Source of the DNA: Polytrichum commune
Taxonomy: Eukaryota > Streptophyta > Polytrichopsida > Polytrichales > Polytrichaceae
Direction of reading: 5' to 3'
DNA: 48,428 nucleotides
NCBI GenBank assembly: GCA_950295325.1
Contig: OX485804.1
Span: 56,608,001 to 56,656,428 of the forward strand
Within the stretch, counting starts at the first letter, position 1. Every line of letters starts with the position of its first letter. Positions 1-10,961 of this stretch are shown in pieces. The notes beneath the pieces are model-generated. The model searched no databases and was not told where the DNA came from. It worked only from the letters and a program-made list of their open reading frames with translations. Position numbers and translations under genes: made by a program.

Positions 1-24
1 CTTCTGGTGTGATGCATTTTTCAG

Positions 25-129
25 GGCAAGACTCAGCTTCTATATCCAGAGCCACATGATGTGTTCCCAAGTGACATTTTACCTGGAATGGAGAACCTTC
101 CACCACCAGTGCCGGTGAAAGATGAGTAA
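25..129 (+). CDS. Last exon of an unidentified gene (partial, 3' end only)
   Basis: A T-rich stretch ending in CAG at 22-24 precedes an open 34-codon exon that ends at TAA 127-129. The peptide begins GKTQLLYPEPHDVF and ends in the proline-rich acidic tail LPPPVPVKDE. Clean acceptor, continuous frame and protein-like composition support a real terminal exon whose upstream exons lie outside the window. I do not recognise the family, so no function is given. The frame assumes phase 0 at the acceptor; other phases close quickly or give less protein-like sequence. The DNA after 129 is presumably its 3' UTR for a few hundred bases. Confidence 0.5.
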   Translation, partial: GKTQLLYPEPHDVFPSDILPGMENLPPPVPVKDE

Positions 130-870
130 ACTAGGAGAAACTACTAGGTTATTTTTTTACTTTTTTTGGTTCTGCATATGTTTAACGAACCTTTTGATTG
201 TTACTTGCTCTGTGCTCAGTTGGAAATTACATTTCCACTTTGCACAAGTCCCAAATAAGACAACAAAGGCATGCGACACAGTCAGTGGATGGTAGTTTTG
301 CTTATGTCCAAACAGCAATCACATAGCCAGGCTTGTAAGTGAAGGTGTTAATCACGAAAGAACAAAATGTATTTTTGGAGTGGTAAGTAATATTATTACG
401 CGAATCCATCAATGTGTCATGACTGCAGAGCTCTGTTATTTTTGTCTAGGAGTTTGTTGCACCTCTTATCCATCTACACTGTTTTTGGTAAACATTGTGG
501 GCCACATTGTTAATTAGGAAACCAACACTAAAAACATTGGGGTTATTACCGTGGATGCACAGTATATTCCAACCTAAAGTAAATAAGATAGGAGGGCTAC
601 GTTGAAGGTTACAATGCTCCATGGTTTGGCTATTTGTGGGTGAAGAGAATTATGCTAGCAATCCATAAATTTTGGCCTTGTCTCAATCAAGGAGCACCTG
701 ATGCTATTTTGACAACATGGCTACTTATTCTCTCCTTGGGAGGTGAAAAAGACAAGCTTAGAAATCATAACAAATTGGACAACCACTCAAATAAATGAAA
801 AGAAGAATATATAATTTTTGGTATTTTTGGTATTTTTAATATTTAGATATTCATATGAGCAACAACATAC
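130..870. other. Non-coding: probable 3' UTR then intergenic DNA
   Basis: AT-rich sequence with no convincing exon on either strand. The first part is likely the 3' UTR of the gene ending at 129. I see no RNA gene or mobile element here. Confidence 0.4.
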
Positions 871-2277
871 ATGAGGATAACAACTTGGCGAAGTTGTCTG
901 CCCTTGGATATGCGAGACATGTGGTATGTACCTTCTGACCACAACTCATGCATAGGTTTAGGGTGCTTACACGTCTACCTAGGTCAAGCTAGAAGGTTTA
1001 GGAAGAGGTGCCCCAGAGGCCTTGGGTGCACTACAAGCTTGCTAAAACTATCTACCTACTTATTGGGTTGTCTCCATATCTTATTATTTCATAATTCATA
1101 TGCAAGTGTGTCATGAGACCTGCCAAACAACACATACGTAATAAAGTTGTTCTCATAATGTTGGGATAGAGAGTAAAATACAGGAAAAAGTGTTGAGTTT
1201 CATTGAATTTCTATTCTTGTATATCATGAGCATTTGTTGGAATCAAAGAGCTTCAACTAACACACTAAAGAGAAGATGCATTCAAACGTTGGATGGCTAC
1301 TCCTAACCTTTCAAGGATAACTCTAATTTCTCAAGGTAAGCTCCATGTGTAGAGCTTCAAATGTCTTGTTTTAAGCCCACTTACTTCTACTATTTAACTA
1401 GGTATGTTATTCGCCTTTGGATTAGCAAGACAGTTGGTACCTACCTACATACCTACCACATCGCACCCATCCATTTACCTTCTACAATTGCCTGGTTGCC
1501 CACCCCGTGCCTGCATGTGTAGGCCAAGCTAAAGGCTTAGGAAGAGGTGTTGTGGTGGTAATAAGGTCTCATATACACTACAAACTTGGTATAATTGTCT
1601 ACCTACTTATTAGGTTGCCTGCAAATCTTGTCAATTCATCCTTCATATGCATGTGTGCCATGGTACATACCAAACTACCTATACATAATCTTCATTTGAT
1701 AAGAGATTATGCCCTCCATCTAAAGTTTTTTAGGGTGGACTACACATTGAAAAACATATCCCATTTCCCTAAAAAATTGGGCGAAGTTGTATGCCTTTGG
1801 ATGAGCAAGACATGTGGTACCTACCTACTTACCTATCGACCAAATCTCATTCATCTACTTACCTTCCACAAGTGCCCAAGCACTTGGGTGCCCAACTCGT
1901 GCCCACATAGGTAGGGCAAACTAATTCTTTTAAGGAAGAGGTGATGCAAGTTTTGCTGGTCAACCTTACCGAGTTTGTAGTGTGTTTGAGGCCTTACCTC
2001 TTAAGTATTCTCTATGCATGATATATTTATTAGGTTAATGGGCACCGCCCATGCTAGGCTGCTTCCGATTTTCACAATTTCATCGTGCCTTTGATGTCAA
2101 TGAAGTTATTTGAATTTCTCAATAAGATTTTCTCTAATTAATTCTTCATAATCTACAGTCTTTAGTATATGGTAAGGCTTGAGACACACTACAAACTTGG
2201 TAAGATTGCCTACCTACTTTACAAATCTTATCAATTCATGATTCATATGGCACATGCCAAACTTCCTATACATGGAT
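871..2277. repeat. Degenerate three-copy repeat upstream of POC1
   Basis: Three related segments follow one another. Shared landmarks are the phrase CTTTGGAT(T/G)AGCAAGACA at about 904, 1416 and 1795, a CTACCTAC-rich stretch, the phrase GGAAGAGGTG near 1000, 1540 and 1933, and the phrase CACTACAAACTTGGTA followed by CTACCTACTTA near 1030, 1577 and 2189. Spacing is uneven (about 510 and 380 bp), so copies carry insertions or deletions. Short open frames inside are not conserved between copies and are not called as genes. Confidence 0.6.
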
Positions 2278-2450
2278 AGTGCACAGGTGGATAGAAGCAA
2301 TTAAATTATGGAATGCGGACTTATTAATGCATGGGAATGGAGCCATGCATTTGAAAGGTCCCCCTCCCCCTCTTCCTCGTCTCTGTCTTCATCTCCGTCT
2401 CCCTCTTGTTCAAGCGTTCTTCGTTGCAGCATTTGCAAGCGCTGGCTGGC

Positions 2451-2470
2451 TAGGGTTTGGTAGGGTTTGG
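2451..2470 (+). promoter_or_regulatory. Paired telo-box-like motifs in the POC1 5' region
   Basis: Two copies of TAGGGTTT (reverse of the plant telo-box AAACCCTA) occur 10 bp apart just before the POC1 start codon at 2484. Telo-boxes are known in plant promoters and 5' UTRs of genes active in dividing cells. A role here is inference. Confidence 0.35.
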
Positions 2471-2483
2471 TGCCCGTGTAGCG

Positions 2484-5400
2484 ATGGGGGACCAAGATCC
2501 GGTTATCCTAGCCAGCTATGGCAGCCACAGGGGCGGCGTCCACGCATTGCAGTTCAGGCCTCACATGAAGCATGTGGTGTCAGGAGGGGCCGATTCCGTT
2601 GTCTTGCTCTGGAGCTTGCATTGTCGCCCTAACCTTCGCCATCCCGTTGTCCGCCCCTACCGCTTCCTCGGACATCAGGTCGGTCTCACGTTTCTCATTT
2701 CTGATAAATTCTCTATCTCAAAATTGAAATTTTTTCTTATGTCAGGAAGAAGATCATATCATCAGGTGTAATATCATGCTGATCCAGTTTCAGTATCGAG
2801 TCAAAAAAATCATATGATTCTATCTGCAATCTGGTTGAGCATGCATACTAATTCGTGTGTTCATCCACTTCGGAGTTTTAACTGGAGAAGTCTGAATTAT
2901 CCATCTTAATTCTGCAATCGATTTTGGAGAACCGGAACTTATTGAGAGCTCCACTATGTTGTGCAAGCTATTGCCATTGCGATAACCATTGCCATTTAAT
3001 TGTTTCCCTATTTCAAGTTTGACTTTAAAAAAAAAAAATTCCTGCCATGTCAGGAAGATGATCATACTTCGGGTTTAACATGCTGATCCAGTGTCAGATA
3101 TGTTGTATGACAATATCTGCATTCAGATTGAGGATACGTCCTTCGTCTGCTGTCCTCCTCTGAGTTTTAACTCGAGAAGATTCTGCAATCGTTTTTGGAG
3201 GATTGGAACTTAGTGAGAGCTCCATTATGCTCTGCAGCTTTTGCTGTTGCCATTGCGAGAACTACTCCATTTCGAAATTGGACATTGGACTTTTTTTTTC
3301 ATGTCAGGATCCAGTGTCAGACATTGAGTCAAAAAAATCGTATGATAATATCTGCAACCAGATTGGGCATGTGTCCTTCGTGTGTCAACCTCCTCTGAGT
3401 CTTAACTCGAGAAATATGAGTTGTCCATCTCGATTCTGCAATCATTTTGGAGAATCGGAACTTAGTGAGAGCTCCACTATATTCTGCAGCTTTAGCTGTT
3501 GCCATTGCGAGAATCACTCCATTTGGTAGTTGATAACTACATTTGTTCCTCCAGAAGAGCAGCTGTTGCTTACTTACAATTCAGGTTATCATGAAGACAA
3601 TGGGTCAAATTAGTTGAACACAATTTATTGGACTTGGTGTTATCTCGGCACCCGATGCATGGTTGTTTTTGTTCACACTTCACCTGTAGATTATAGCCGT
3701 AATGATGTTGTCACTCTTTAGCCAGCATCAAGCTACTTCTGTGCTGTTGCATTTGGTCATGTGGCACTGAAGTCTCTACTTACAAGAGCGAGGTTATAAC
3801 TGCCATGACCTGGGGATTGGGAAATATTGGTAGAGACATGACCAGCTGCTTCTTGCAAATCCTGGAGACCACTCTTAATAATGCTGAGTATGCGTAGCAG
3901 TTTTAAGGTTCTCTGGACCTAATTCCATTACCAGAAGAAAGAAAGATGACTCCGATGTTGCCACTGGCGTGGATTATGATTCTGCTTCATCTTTGAGTTG
4001 GCGTAAGTTTATATGTACTCCTGAAACGGGCACCTCTAGAATTAGAGGGCCCCAAAGACTATGCCTCCGAAAAGTGCTAGGAAGGGTCACCCATCCATGT
4101 CCTTTTCTGGCCTTAGTAGGCTTAACCTCGGACCTAAAGTGCCAAAGTGATTCGTTCAATCTAGTATCAAGCCTACGTCTGTTCAGTGTTGTAAGTAGTC
4201 TGTAATCTGTGTTTCAGGGAATGAATTATGTGATCTTACGAGCTTACATAGCCTGGATGGCTGACAGGGGCCAGTCTACACAGTGGCTGTTTCGCCGTTA
4301 GACAATGTGGTGGCGTCAGGGTCCAAGGACAAGACTGTGCGCCTTTGGCTCCCTACTGTGTGTGTGAATTATCTTCACTTTCATAACACCCATAATTGGC
4401 TGACGAGGGAATTAATGTATTGATAGATAAATACTAAGCCAAGTGATCATCAGCTGAGAAAGCCCCAGTTAAAATTTTGCTTTTGAGCGACGTGGATGAG
4501 TACCCTGCATAACAATAAATGCATTCAGATTTATAAGATCCTCTTCAATGATGTAAACAAACTGCAAGAGGAATCTGCTGGTGGTGCGTGTGAGATCATA
4601 ACCACTAAGATCTTCAATTTCTTTAAGTTGCAAGTAGTAAGTTCAAAGTTGAGCAGCTTAACAACTTCTGAAATTTGCTCCAACGCAGGGAAGCCAAATC
4701 AAGTGTAATCAAAGCACATGGCGGGGCAGTTCGAACTGTTGCATTCAGCCCTGATGGTCAGTATCTGCTTAGTGGTTCGGATGACAAAACGATCAAGGTT
4801 TTGCACCTGCTTTTCCTTGTTCCTATGAACCTTAGGTATCCCAAGCCTGAATATATCAAAGATCCTACATACTTCATTTGAATTGACAGTAATGATCATA
4901 TATCCTGCTCTGATCCACTTATCCAAATTTGAGCAGGTATGGTTAGTGCATGGGCAAAAGTATTTAGCAACGCTGACCGGCCATTTAAACTGGTTACGAT
5001 CTGCAGAGTTTCATCCTGATGGCGGGTAACACTATATATGTCCTTGTTTCTATTTATTATGATAAGCTCTGGCTGATACTTGTGATCCATAGTTTCATGA
5101 GCGACAAGTTTCTTATGTTTGATTGATTATCCCTATTGTGATGCTAATGGGTATTGTAGAGTTGCTGTGCAGGAGGATAGTTTCTGGTGGTGATGACAGG
5201 ACAGTTAGACTGTGGGATCTTGAGCGCCACGAGTGTTTACAACAATTTAGTGATGGGATGGGGTATGTATCTACCTATTGCTAAAAGGTGATGTATTGAG
5301 GTGGTTGTCACTGTTATCATTGCACATATGATCTGATACCTGTAAGTCACAAGCCATGCAATGGTAAAACTTGTTCATTTCTCGACCTACTTATGCTGAA

Positions 5401-8400
5401 AAAACTTTTAACTGACAATCTTTATGATATCTGTGGAATTTGTAGCTGTTTTTACTGCATGAATCAAATGGCTTCCCCCAAGTGATGGGATATGTAGCAT
5501 CCTGCTCTAGATAACTCTAGGTCTGGATCTTAACACTCGATGCATCCTTTCTATGAGCATTGTTCGATGCATCACCCAAAAATGGACCAGTTTGAAGGAC
5601 GTGTTTTGTTTTTCAGATTCCCTTGACTGCAATTAATAAGTGGTCGTGGTTTTGTAGAATGATCAATTCTGTTCGATTTCATCCTAATGGATCTCTCATT
5701 GGTACGGGTGGCACCGACCACTGCATTCAGGTGTCACTCTGTCACTGATACTTTCTTCTTAGGTCAAGCATAGCGTGCAAATCAGTCTTAGTGATATTGC
5801 AGTGTACACCTGTCTGTGTCCCTAGAAGCTGTAAGGATTATGGGCCTTTCTAGTTTCTTGCAGATCTCGACAAGGTCACCTCTGCAAGAAATATATTTAG
5901 AAGGCTATCCTTCATCAGCTGTGAGGCCTGTTAGTAAAGTGGTCTTGCAGATATATATAGTGATTTAGTTTCTCTAGAGAAGATGACTCATAAGGTTGTT
6001 GTAATTTGCGTCAATCTTGGATGCAGACTCCTGTATAGTTACACACGTTTGGATACACTGATGAGGGGTTCAGGTATGGGACATTCGAAGCAAAATGCTG
6101 ATTCAGCACTATGCTGCAAATGCAGGGGTGGTGAACTCTGTTGCCTTCCATCCGTCTGGCAACTTCCTTCTTTCCACTTGTGAAGATTCAACTATACGAG
6201 TAATTGTCTTTTTGTCCACTTTTTGACCACTCTATAATATCTTGCGTAAGGAATTCAGTTGTCAAGGTTTCTTCTCCCAGCTTGATTGGTTCTACACGTG
6301 CTTGTCAAACTACTTCTACTCGTTTAATGGTCCTGTCTTGTACGGCAGATCTGGGACTTGCGCGAAGGTCAAATAATGTACAGTTTACAAGGACATGAGG
6401 GGGCCACGATGTGTGCGGAGTTTTCATCAACAGGAGAGTATTTTGCGACTGGAAGCACAGATGAACATGTACGTGTTACTATCTGCATATGTAGCAATTG
6501 GATCTGATGATTATGGTATCTGATATGATTGGACATATCAGAGTTGATCCTCCCAAATCATATTGCTTGTGTTAATCTGCTATAGACTAGAGCAGGTACT
6601 GGCAGAGGATCCTGGGTTTCAGGATTTTCTGGTGTGTCATTAAATTGCAAGGAATAATCGACTTAAGATCATTTCATCAAACAGGTCATGCTATGGCGGA
6701 CCAATTTTAATGCCTCTGTTTGTCATCCACAAGGTAAGGGTACCTGTTCATTTCCCTAGCACTTTTTCAGCATTTTTTAAAAAGCTTTGCCATTGACATG
6801 TTTAGTACCATCTCATGTTGTTTATGTTACCAGCCAACTAGTGTCTAAAGCTCTACGTTTCAATTCTAATTTTGAAATTAAAAGTTCCAAATTGAGATGC
6901 TATCCCCCTAGAATCTGCTCAAGTTGGTCTTGGCATTTTCTGTCTTTCCGTTTCTGTAGAGATGCTACGATTAACTCAGCTGAATTGGTGTTATGTGAAG
7001 CCTTGCTGGGTGCAATCCATGAGCAGGGCCCTGGGGTTTCTCAGTGTGTGGCCTGCCAATGTGTTTGCAAGACCTCAAAAGATCTTGCAGACAAAATCTT
7101 GGGTGGTGATACTCGCACTAACGTCTCCCCAAAAGCAGCGTGCAAAAACCAGGTAAGAACCAAAGATGCACTGTATATAGCTGTTGTATTTTATTGCATT
7201 TCAGTGACATATTATTGAATGGTGATATCAAGGATGCGTAGAGGAATCTCACAGGCAATCTAAAATAAGTGGATCAAAATGTCTCAAGTGCAAAGCAAGT
7301 TTCTTTGATTTTACTCCAAGTAACTACTGATCTCTAGACTCATTGCGTTGACACTTCAAATAAGTTCTGTGTCGAAGGTATGGATGGGTCAAAGAATATA
7401 TATCTCAATTTAGTGTATATTCTATGTAGTGTATCCTCATATTTAATTCGAAATTTCTCACCCAAACTTGCTACCAGATTTGCAGTCTTTGCAGCTCTGA
7501 ACAAAGGTTTTTACTTCTTATATAAGATTAAACTGGTAATTAAACTAGAGGGATATCAATATGCAGGTTCTGCTCTTATGTCATCAAACAATTGCACTTT
7601 CCGTTCCTAGAGTGATCTCTATGCACTTTAGGGGCCAGACCGTTAAGACCCATGTGGCACACGTATGGAATACAATTGTCCAGACCTTAAATTTAGTTAC
7701 AGTTGTCGAGTCCAAAGCAGATCACAAGAAATGGTGTCTGATTTGTAGAGGTGATTAGAAACAGAATACAATGACAAGGAGAGCTGTGTTTGTAGTCCAT
7801 CTGCAGCAGGCAGCATTATGTACATTGTCCATATCAGATGAATATATAGAAGTACTGAATGTAAGGCTTATAGAGTTAAGTGCATTGTTGATTTACATAC
7901 AAGACTGTTCTTGCCTAGGTGCAAAATATGGACGGGGATCCAAACGGGAGCCAATGTTCACGTCAGTCTCCACACCAAAGTCCACCTCACCAATGTTCAG
8001 CAGACACCTGCCAAACAGCTCCTGCTAAAATTACCCAATATAGCTGTACACAAAGAAAGGAGAGTCTTCAACAGCCAAGGCCCAAAGAGATGCCTCCTGT
8101 GTACCCACTCCCCAAAGAAGCCTCCAGTGCTCGGCGCCCTTGTAGCAGGAGCCCTGAACATTCAAAGTCAAACCTGGAATCATTGGGAAGAACTCTTGAG
8201 GTAACCTCTCTACTATTAGGATTTCCTAAACGCTTTCCAGATAACAGTCAAGTCATTTCCAGCAATTCCACTGTTACATCTGAATTTTAGCATAAGTTAA
8301 GAGTGCTGGCTGGTCGTAGTCCTGAGGACATAAACTGTGACATATTCCGGGTTTGTTTTTAATTGTATATGGAAGTTGAGACTTGTTGGCCATGGAAAAC

Positions 8401-8748
8401 CTTACTAGAACGAAGTCAAGGTTTTGCTGTACCTGTTTACTTATTACTACAGTTGATGTGCGTATGCAGCATATTGTTGGCCAGTTGGAAGTGCTTACAC
8501 GGACGGTTTCACTATTTGAAAATCGACTTAGTCATACTGAAGACAAGGTTTGTTCAAATATTTTCCTACTCTTGTTACAAAAAGAGGTGTATGGGGCTTG
8601 CATTTTTCTAGGTTAAATCTTTGTGGCTATTTATGCAAGTGATTATCTTATTGTCGAATCGTAATGCTCATGTATGCAGATGTTGAATATCGAGAATCAC
8701 AAGAAGAAACGCAGGCCAAAGACTGCAGATGTCACAGAAAATTATTGA
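2484..8748 (+). CDS. POC1: POC1-like WD40 centriole/basal-body protein
   Basis: Seven-bladed WD40 propeller followed by the C-terminal POC1 helix, the arrangement of POC1 proteins, which stabilise centrioles and basal bodies. Coding exons read by eye: 2484-2678, 4268-4359, 4689-4797, 4937-5025, 5173-5262, 5658-5730, 6074-6199, 6349-6468, 6685-6733, 6962-7152, 7919-8200, 8291-about 8312 or 8354, 8453-8547, 8680-8748 (TGA). All have GT-AG ends and compatible phases except exon 12, whose 3' end is ambiguous. Blade motifs include [46 protein letters not shown] and [11 protein letters not shown]. After a low-complexity Q/P/S linker (exon 11) comes the hallmark helix [22 protein letters not shown], shown here in parts: [11 protein letters not shown] then [11 protein letters not shown]. 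The product is about 533-547 residues, ending in a basic tail [16 protein letters not shown]. Intron 1 is 1.6 kb and repeat-bearing. In land plants the gene fits sperm flagellum formation. A possible AATAAA lies at 9220. Confidence 0.9.
2738..3535. repeat. Three-copy tandem repeat inside POC1 intron 1
   Basis: Three diverged copies of a 230-300 bp unit lie head to tail (about 2738-3046, 3047-3299, 3300-3535). Each contains ATGTCAGGA near its start, then GATCCAGTxTCAG, ATATCTGCA, TGAGT(T/C)TTAACT(C/G)GAGAA, TTCTGCAATC, GAGAGCTCCA(C/T)TAT and TTGCCATTGCGA. Copies two and three are closest to each other. No coding frame is shared. Confidence 0.75.
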
Positions 8749-10961
8749 AAATGATAGATAATCAAATTTTGTACTTGACGTTCAATTGTCAGAGGAACAA
8801 CTGGATTAGTTTTGTTTCAGGTGTCGGTGGCAAAGGCCATCTATCCACCTCAGCACTCTCATTCTTGTCTTGCAAGCTCCGTGGCTTTCAAGGATTTAGG
8901 AATGCAATTGGGACTCATGACTACTGTGCTAGTGGGTGTCACTTATTAACCTAGGCCACGTGTGGGCCATTGGGTCACCAATTTTGCAAATTTGGAGGGC
9001 TTTCTGGTGATTGGAGGGTAGAATTATTCTAATGTTCTCGAATGGCTAGAGGAGCTCCACGTCTGCAGCCTGAAGGTGCCAAGAGAAACTATGGTTTGTA
9101 GCAGTCGTGGAATCACTCTTCTTCTTTTGTTCATCTTTGGACTGCAGTTTTAGCAAGAGAAATCAGATCTCCACGAGGTCATTTATTGTAAGCAAGCATT
9201 TTCTGTGTAAGAAGTACAGAATAAATTCCTGAAGAGTTTAATCAGTCAATAGTATGAGTATACTTCTACGTTTGCAGTGAGTTAGCACATTGAATCTGCA
9301 GATTTTATTGTGATATGTCCTTCTGTACTTTCTAGCATTGAACCTCAAGCAGGATCGTGTTGTGGACAATCGAATTTGGGTTGATCAAAGGTGTAACAGT
9401 ACTATTACTATTACTCTCAGCTACTAAAGCTGAGTAATAGTAGGAGTTGCTATAACTAGAAATTCTTGGATCCTTTGATATTCATGGACTATGTAGACTG
9501 GCAAAATTTTACCAAGACAGGAGGTGTTATTACCTGAATAGCGTTGCGGTCAAGGTACTGAGGGCATAATCTGAAGTCAACAGCATCGAGAGCCTTTGCT
9601 CATACGGTCAGGCTCCGAAATGGATCCTAATGGCAGTTACTTCTGGCAGTTACGAATTGACGGTTTAAAAATAAATCATCTACATGTAGTCCGTGGAGTT
9701 GACCTAGCCTGTCCTTCATGTGTTGGTGGCCTATACCTGGGCAAAAGTGATTGACACCGAGTGTAAAGCGCTGGGAGGAAGCAGAGAACAGATCGATACT
9801 TAACACCTCTTCCCTTAATCTTAGGTAGTGTAGGAATGATGGTGAGGTCAAGAAAGAGACGATGGCTTTTTGGCTGAGCAGGCTGGCTTAATTCAACCTT
9901 CAAGGTTATTGCTTGACCAACAGCCTAACACTATGCATAGTTTCTGATGGAAGCCTACCTTAGACGAAACCCAACTGAGTGGATTTGTCGTGGTTTCTTC
10001 GAGATTGGAAGAGGAAAGATTGGAAGGGTATACCAACTAAGAAGCCCTTTCACGTTCTCATTGAAAGGGCATCTGGGCACCGAGCCTGATGGGAGAAGAA
10101 CTAATTGGTAGCATTCTCGAGGTGAGTACTTTAGAAACACCCTCTTTGTTTTTTTTTTGTCAATCATTCGCCCCATCGGCATCTTTTCAGTGGTAGCCTT
10201 ATCGAGCATTGAGTTTCTGTAAGAGACAAATCACTTGCATGTAGTGCTTTTGTATAGATGTCAATCACGTTGCTCAATTTGCTGTTTTGCTAGGACGATG
10301 CTTTTCTCATTCCAAACCAAGGCCATGAAGACACAGTCGAACTCTTTGATACCCGTGCCAAATGTGCAAAGTTCAATTATGAGCTGGGGCTGAGTCACTG
10401 AAGGAACAGGTTCGACAAGGATATAGTGTTTGTATTGAAGGCTTGCTATTTCGGCACCAGAAGGTACGCCACTGCAAGTCACCCAAGTTTCCCTTATCCT
10501 CTTGCAATCTGAGCAAGTTGGACTCCTTGAGATCAAGTGTAAATAGATTGTAACAGTTTCTCAATACTGAATGACCGTCTTCATTTGCTTAATACTAGGG
10601 GAAGACCAATAGACGACGGCAATTTGATGACAAATCCACGAACATTTGAAATGAAATGTGCAAATTTAAGGATTCACTTTATAGCTTAATGTTTGCTTTA
10701 TTCTTCAACAACACATTCATGAGGTCTGGAACTTTGCAGGCAAATAATTGCCAGAATATTGCAAAATCATCACTACCACATCAGGATTCTCTGAAAAGAC
10801 TACAGATACATCATCATACATGTAATCTTGTTGAAAAAGCATCTTCTTATAGATTATGCTTCTCTAAGTGCCAAATTTGTGGGGGGAAAGCCTCTAGAGA
10901 TTCTCCATTGTTTTGTGGATTCTGCATGTAGAGTGTTTGCATTACACGAAAGGAACTCAAG
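8749..10961. other. POC1 3' UTR and POC1-glyoxalase intergenic DNA
   Basis: The first 500 bases are likely POC1 3' UTR, with AATAAA at 9220-9225. A hairpin lies at 9384-9480. Around 10043-10070 GCCCTTTCA pairs with TGAAAGGGC as a 9-bp stem. Short minus-strand frames between 9627 and 10564 show no motif or splice structure that I can support. The promoter of the glyoxalase gene should lie in the last few hundred bases. Confidence 0.4.
9384..9479. repeat. Small foldback hairpin
   Basis: ATCAAAGG at 9384 pairs with CCTTTGAT at 9472, and internally TACTATTACTCTCAGCT pairs with AGCTGAGTAATAGTA around a 5-nt loop (about 9406-9443) with one two-base bulge. It could be a tiny MITE relic or an RNA hairpin in the POC1 3' flank. 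Confidence 0.5.
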
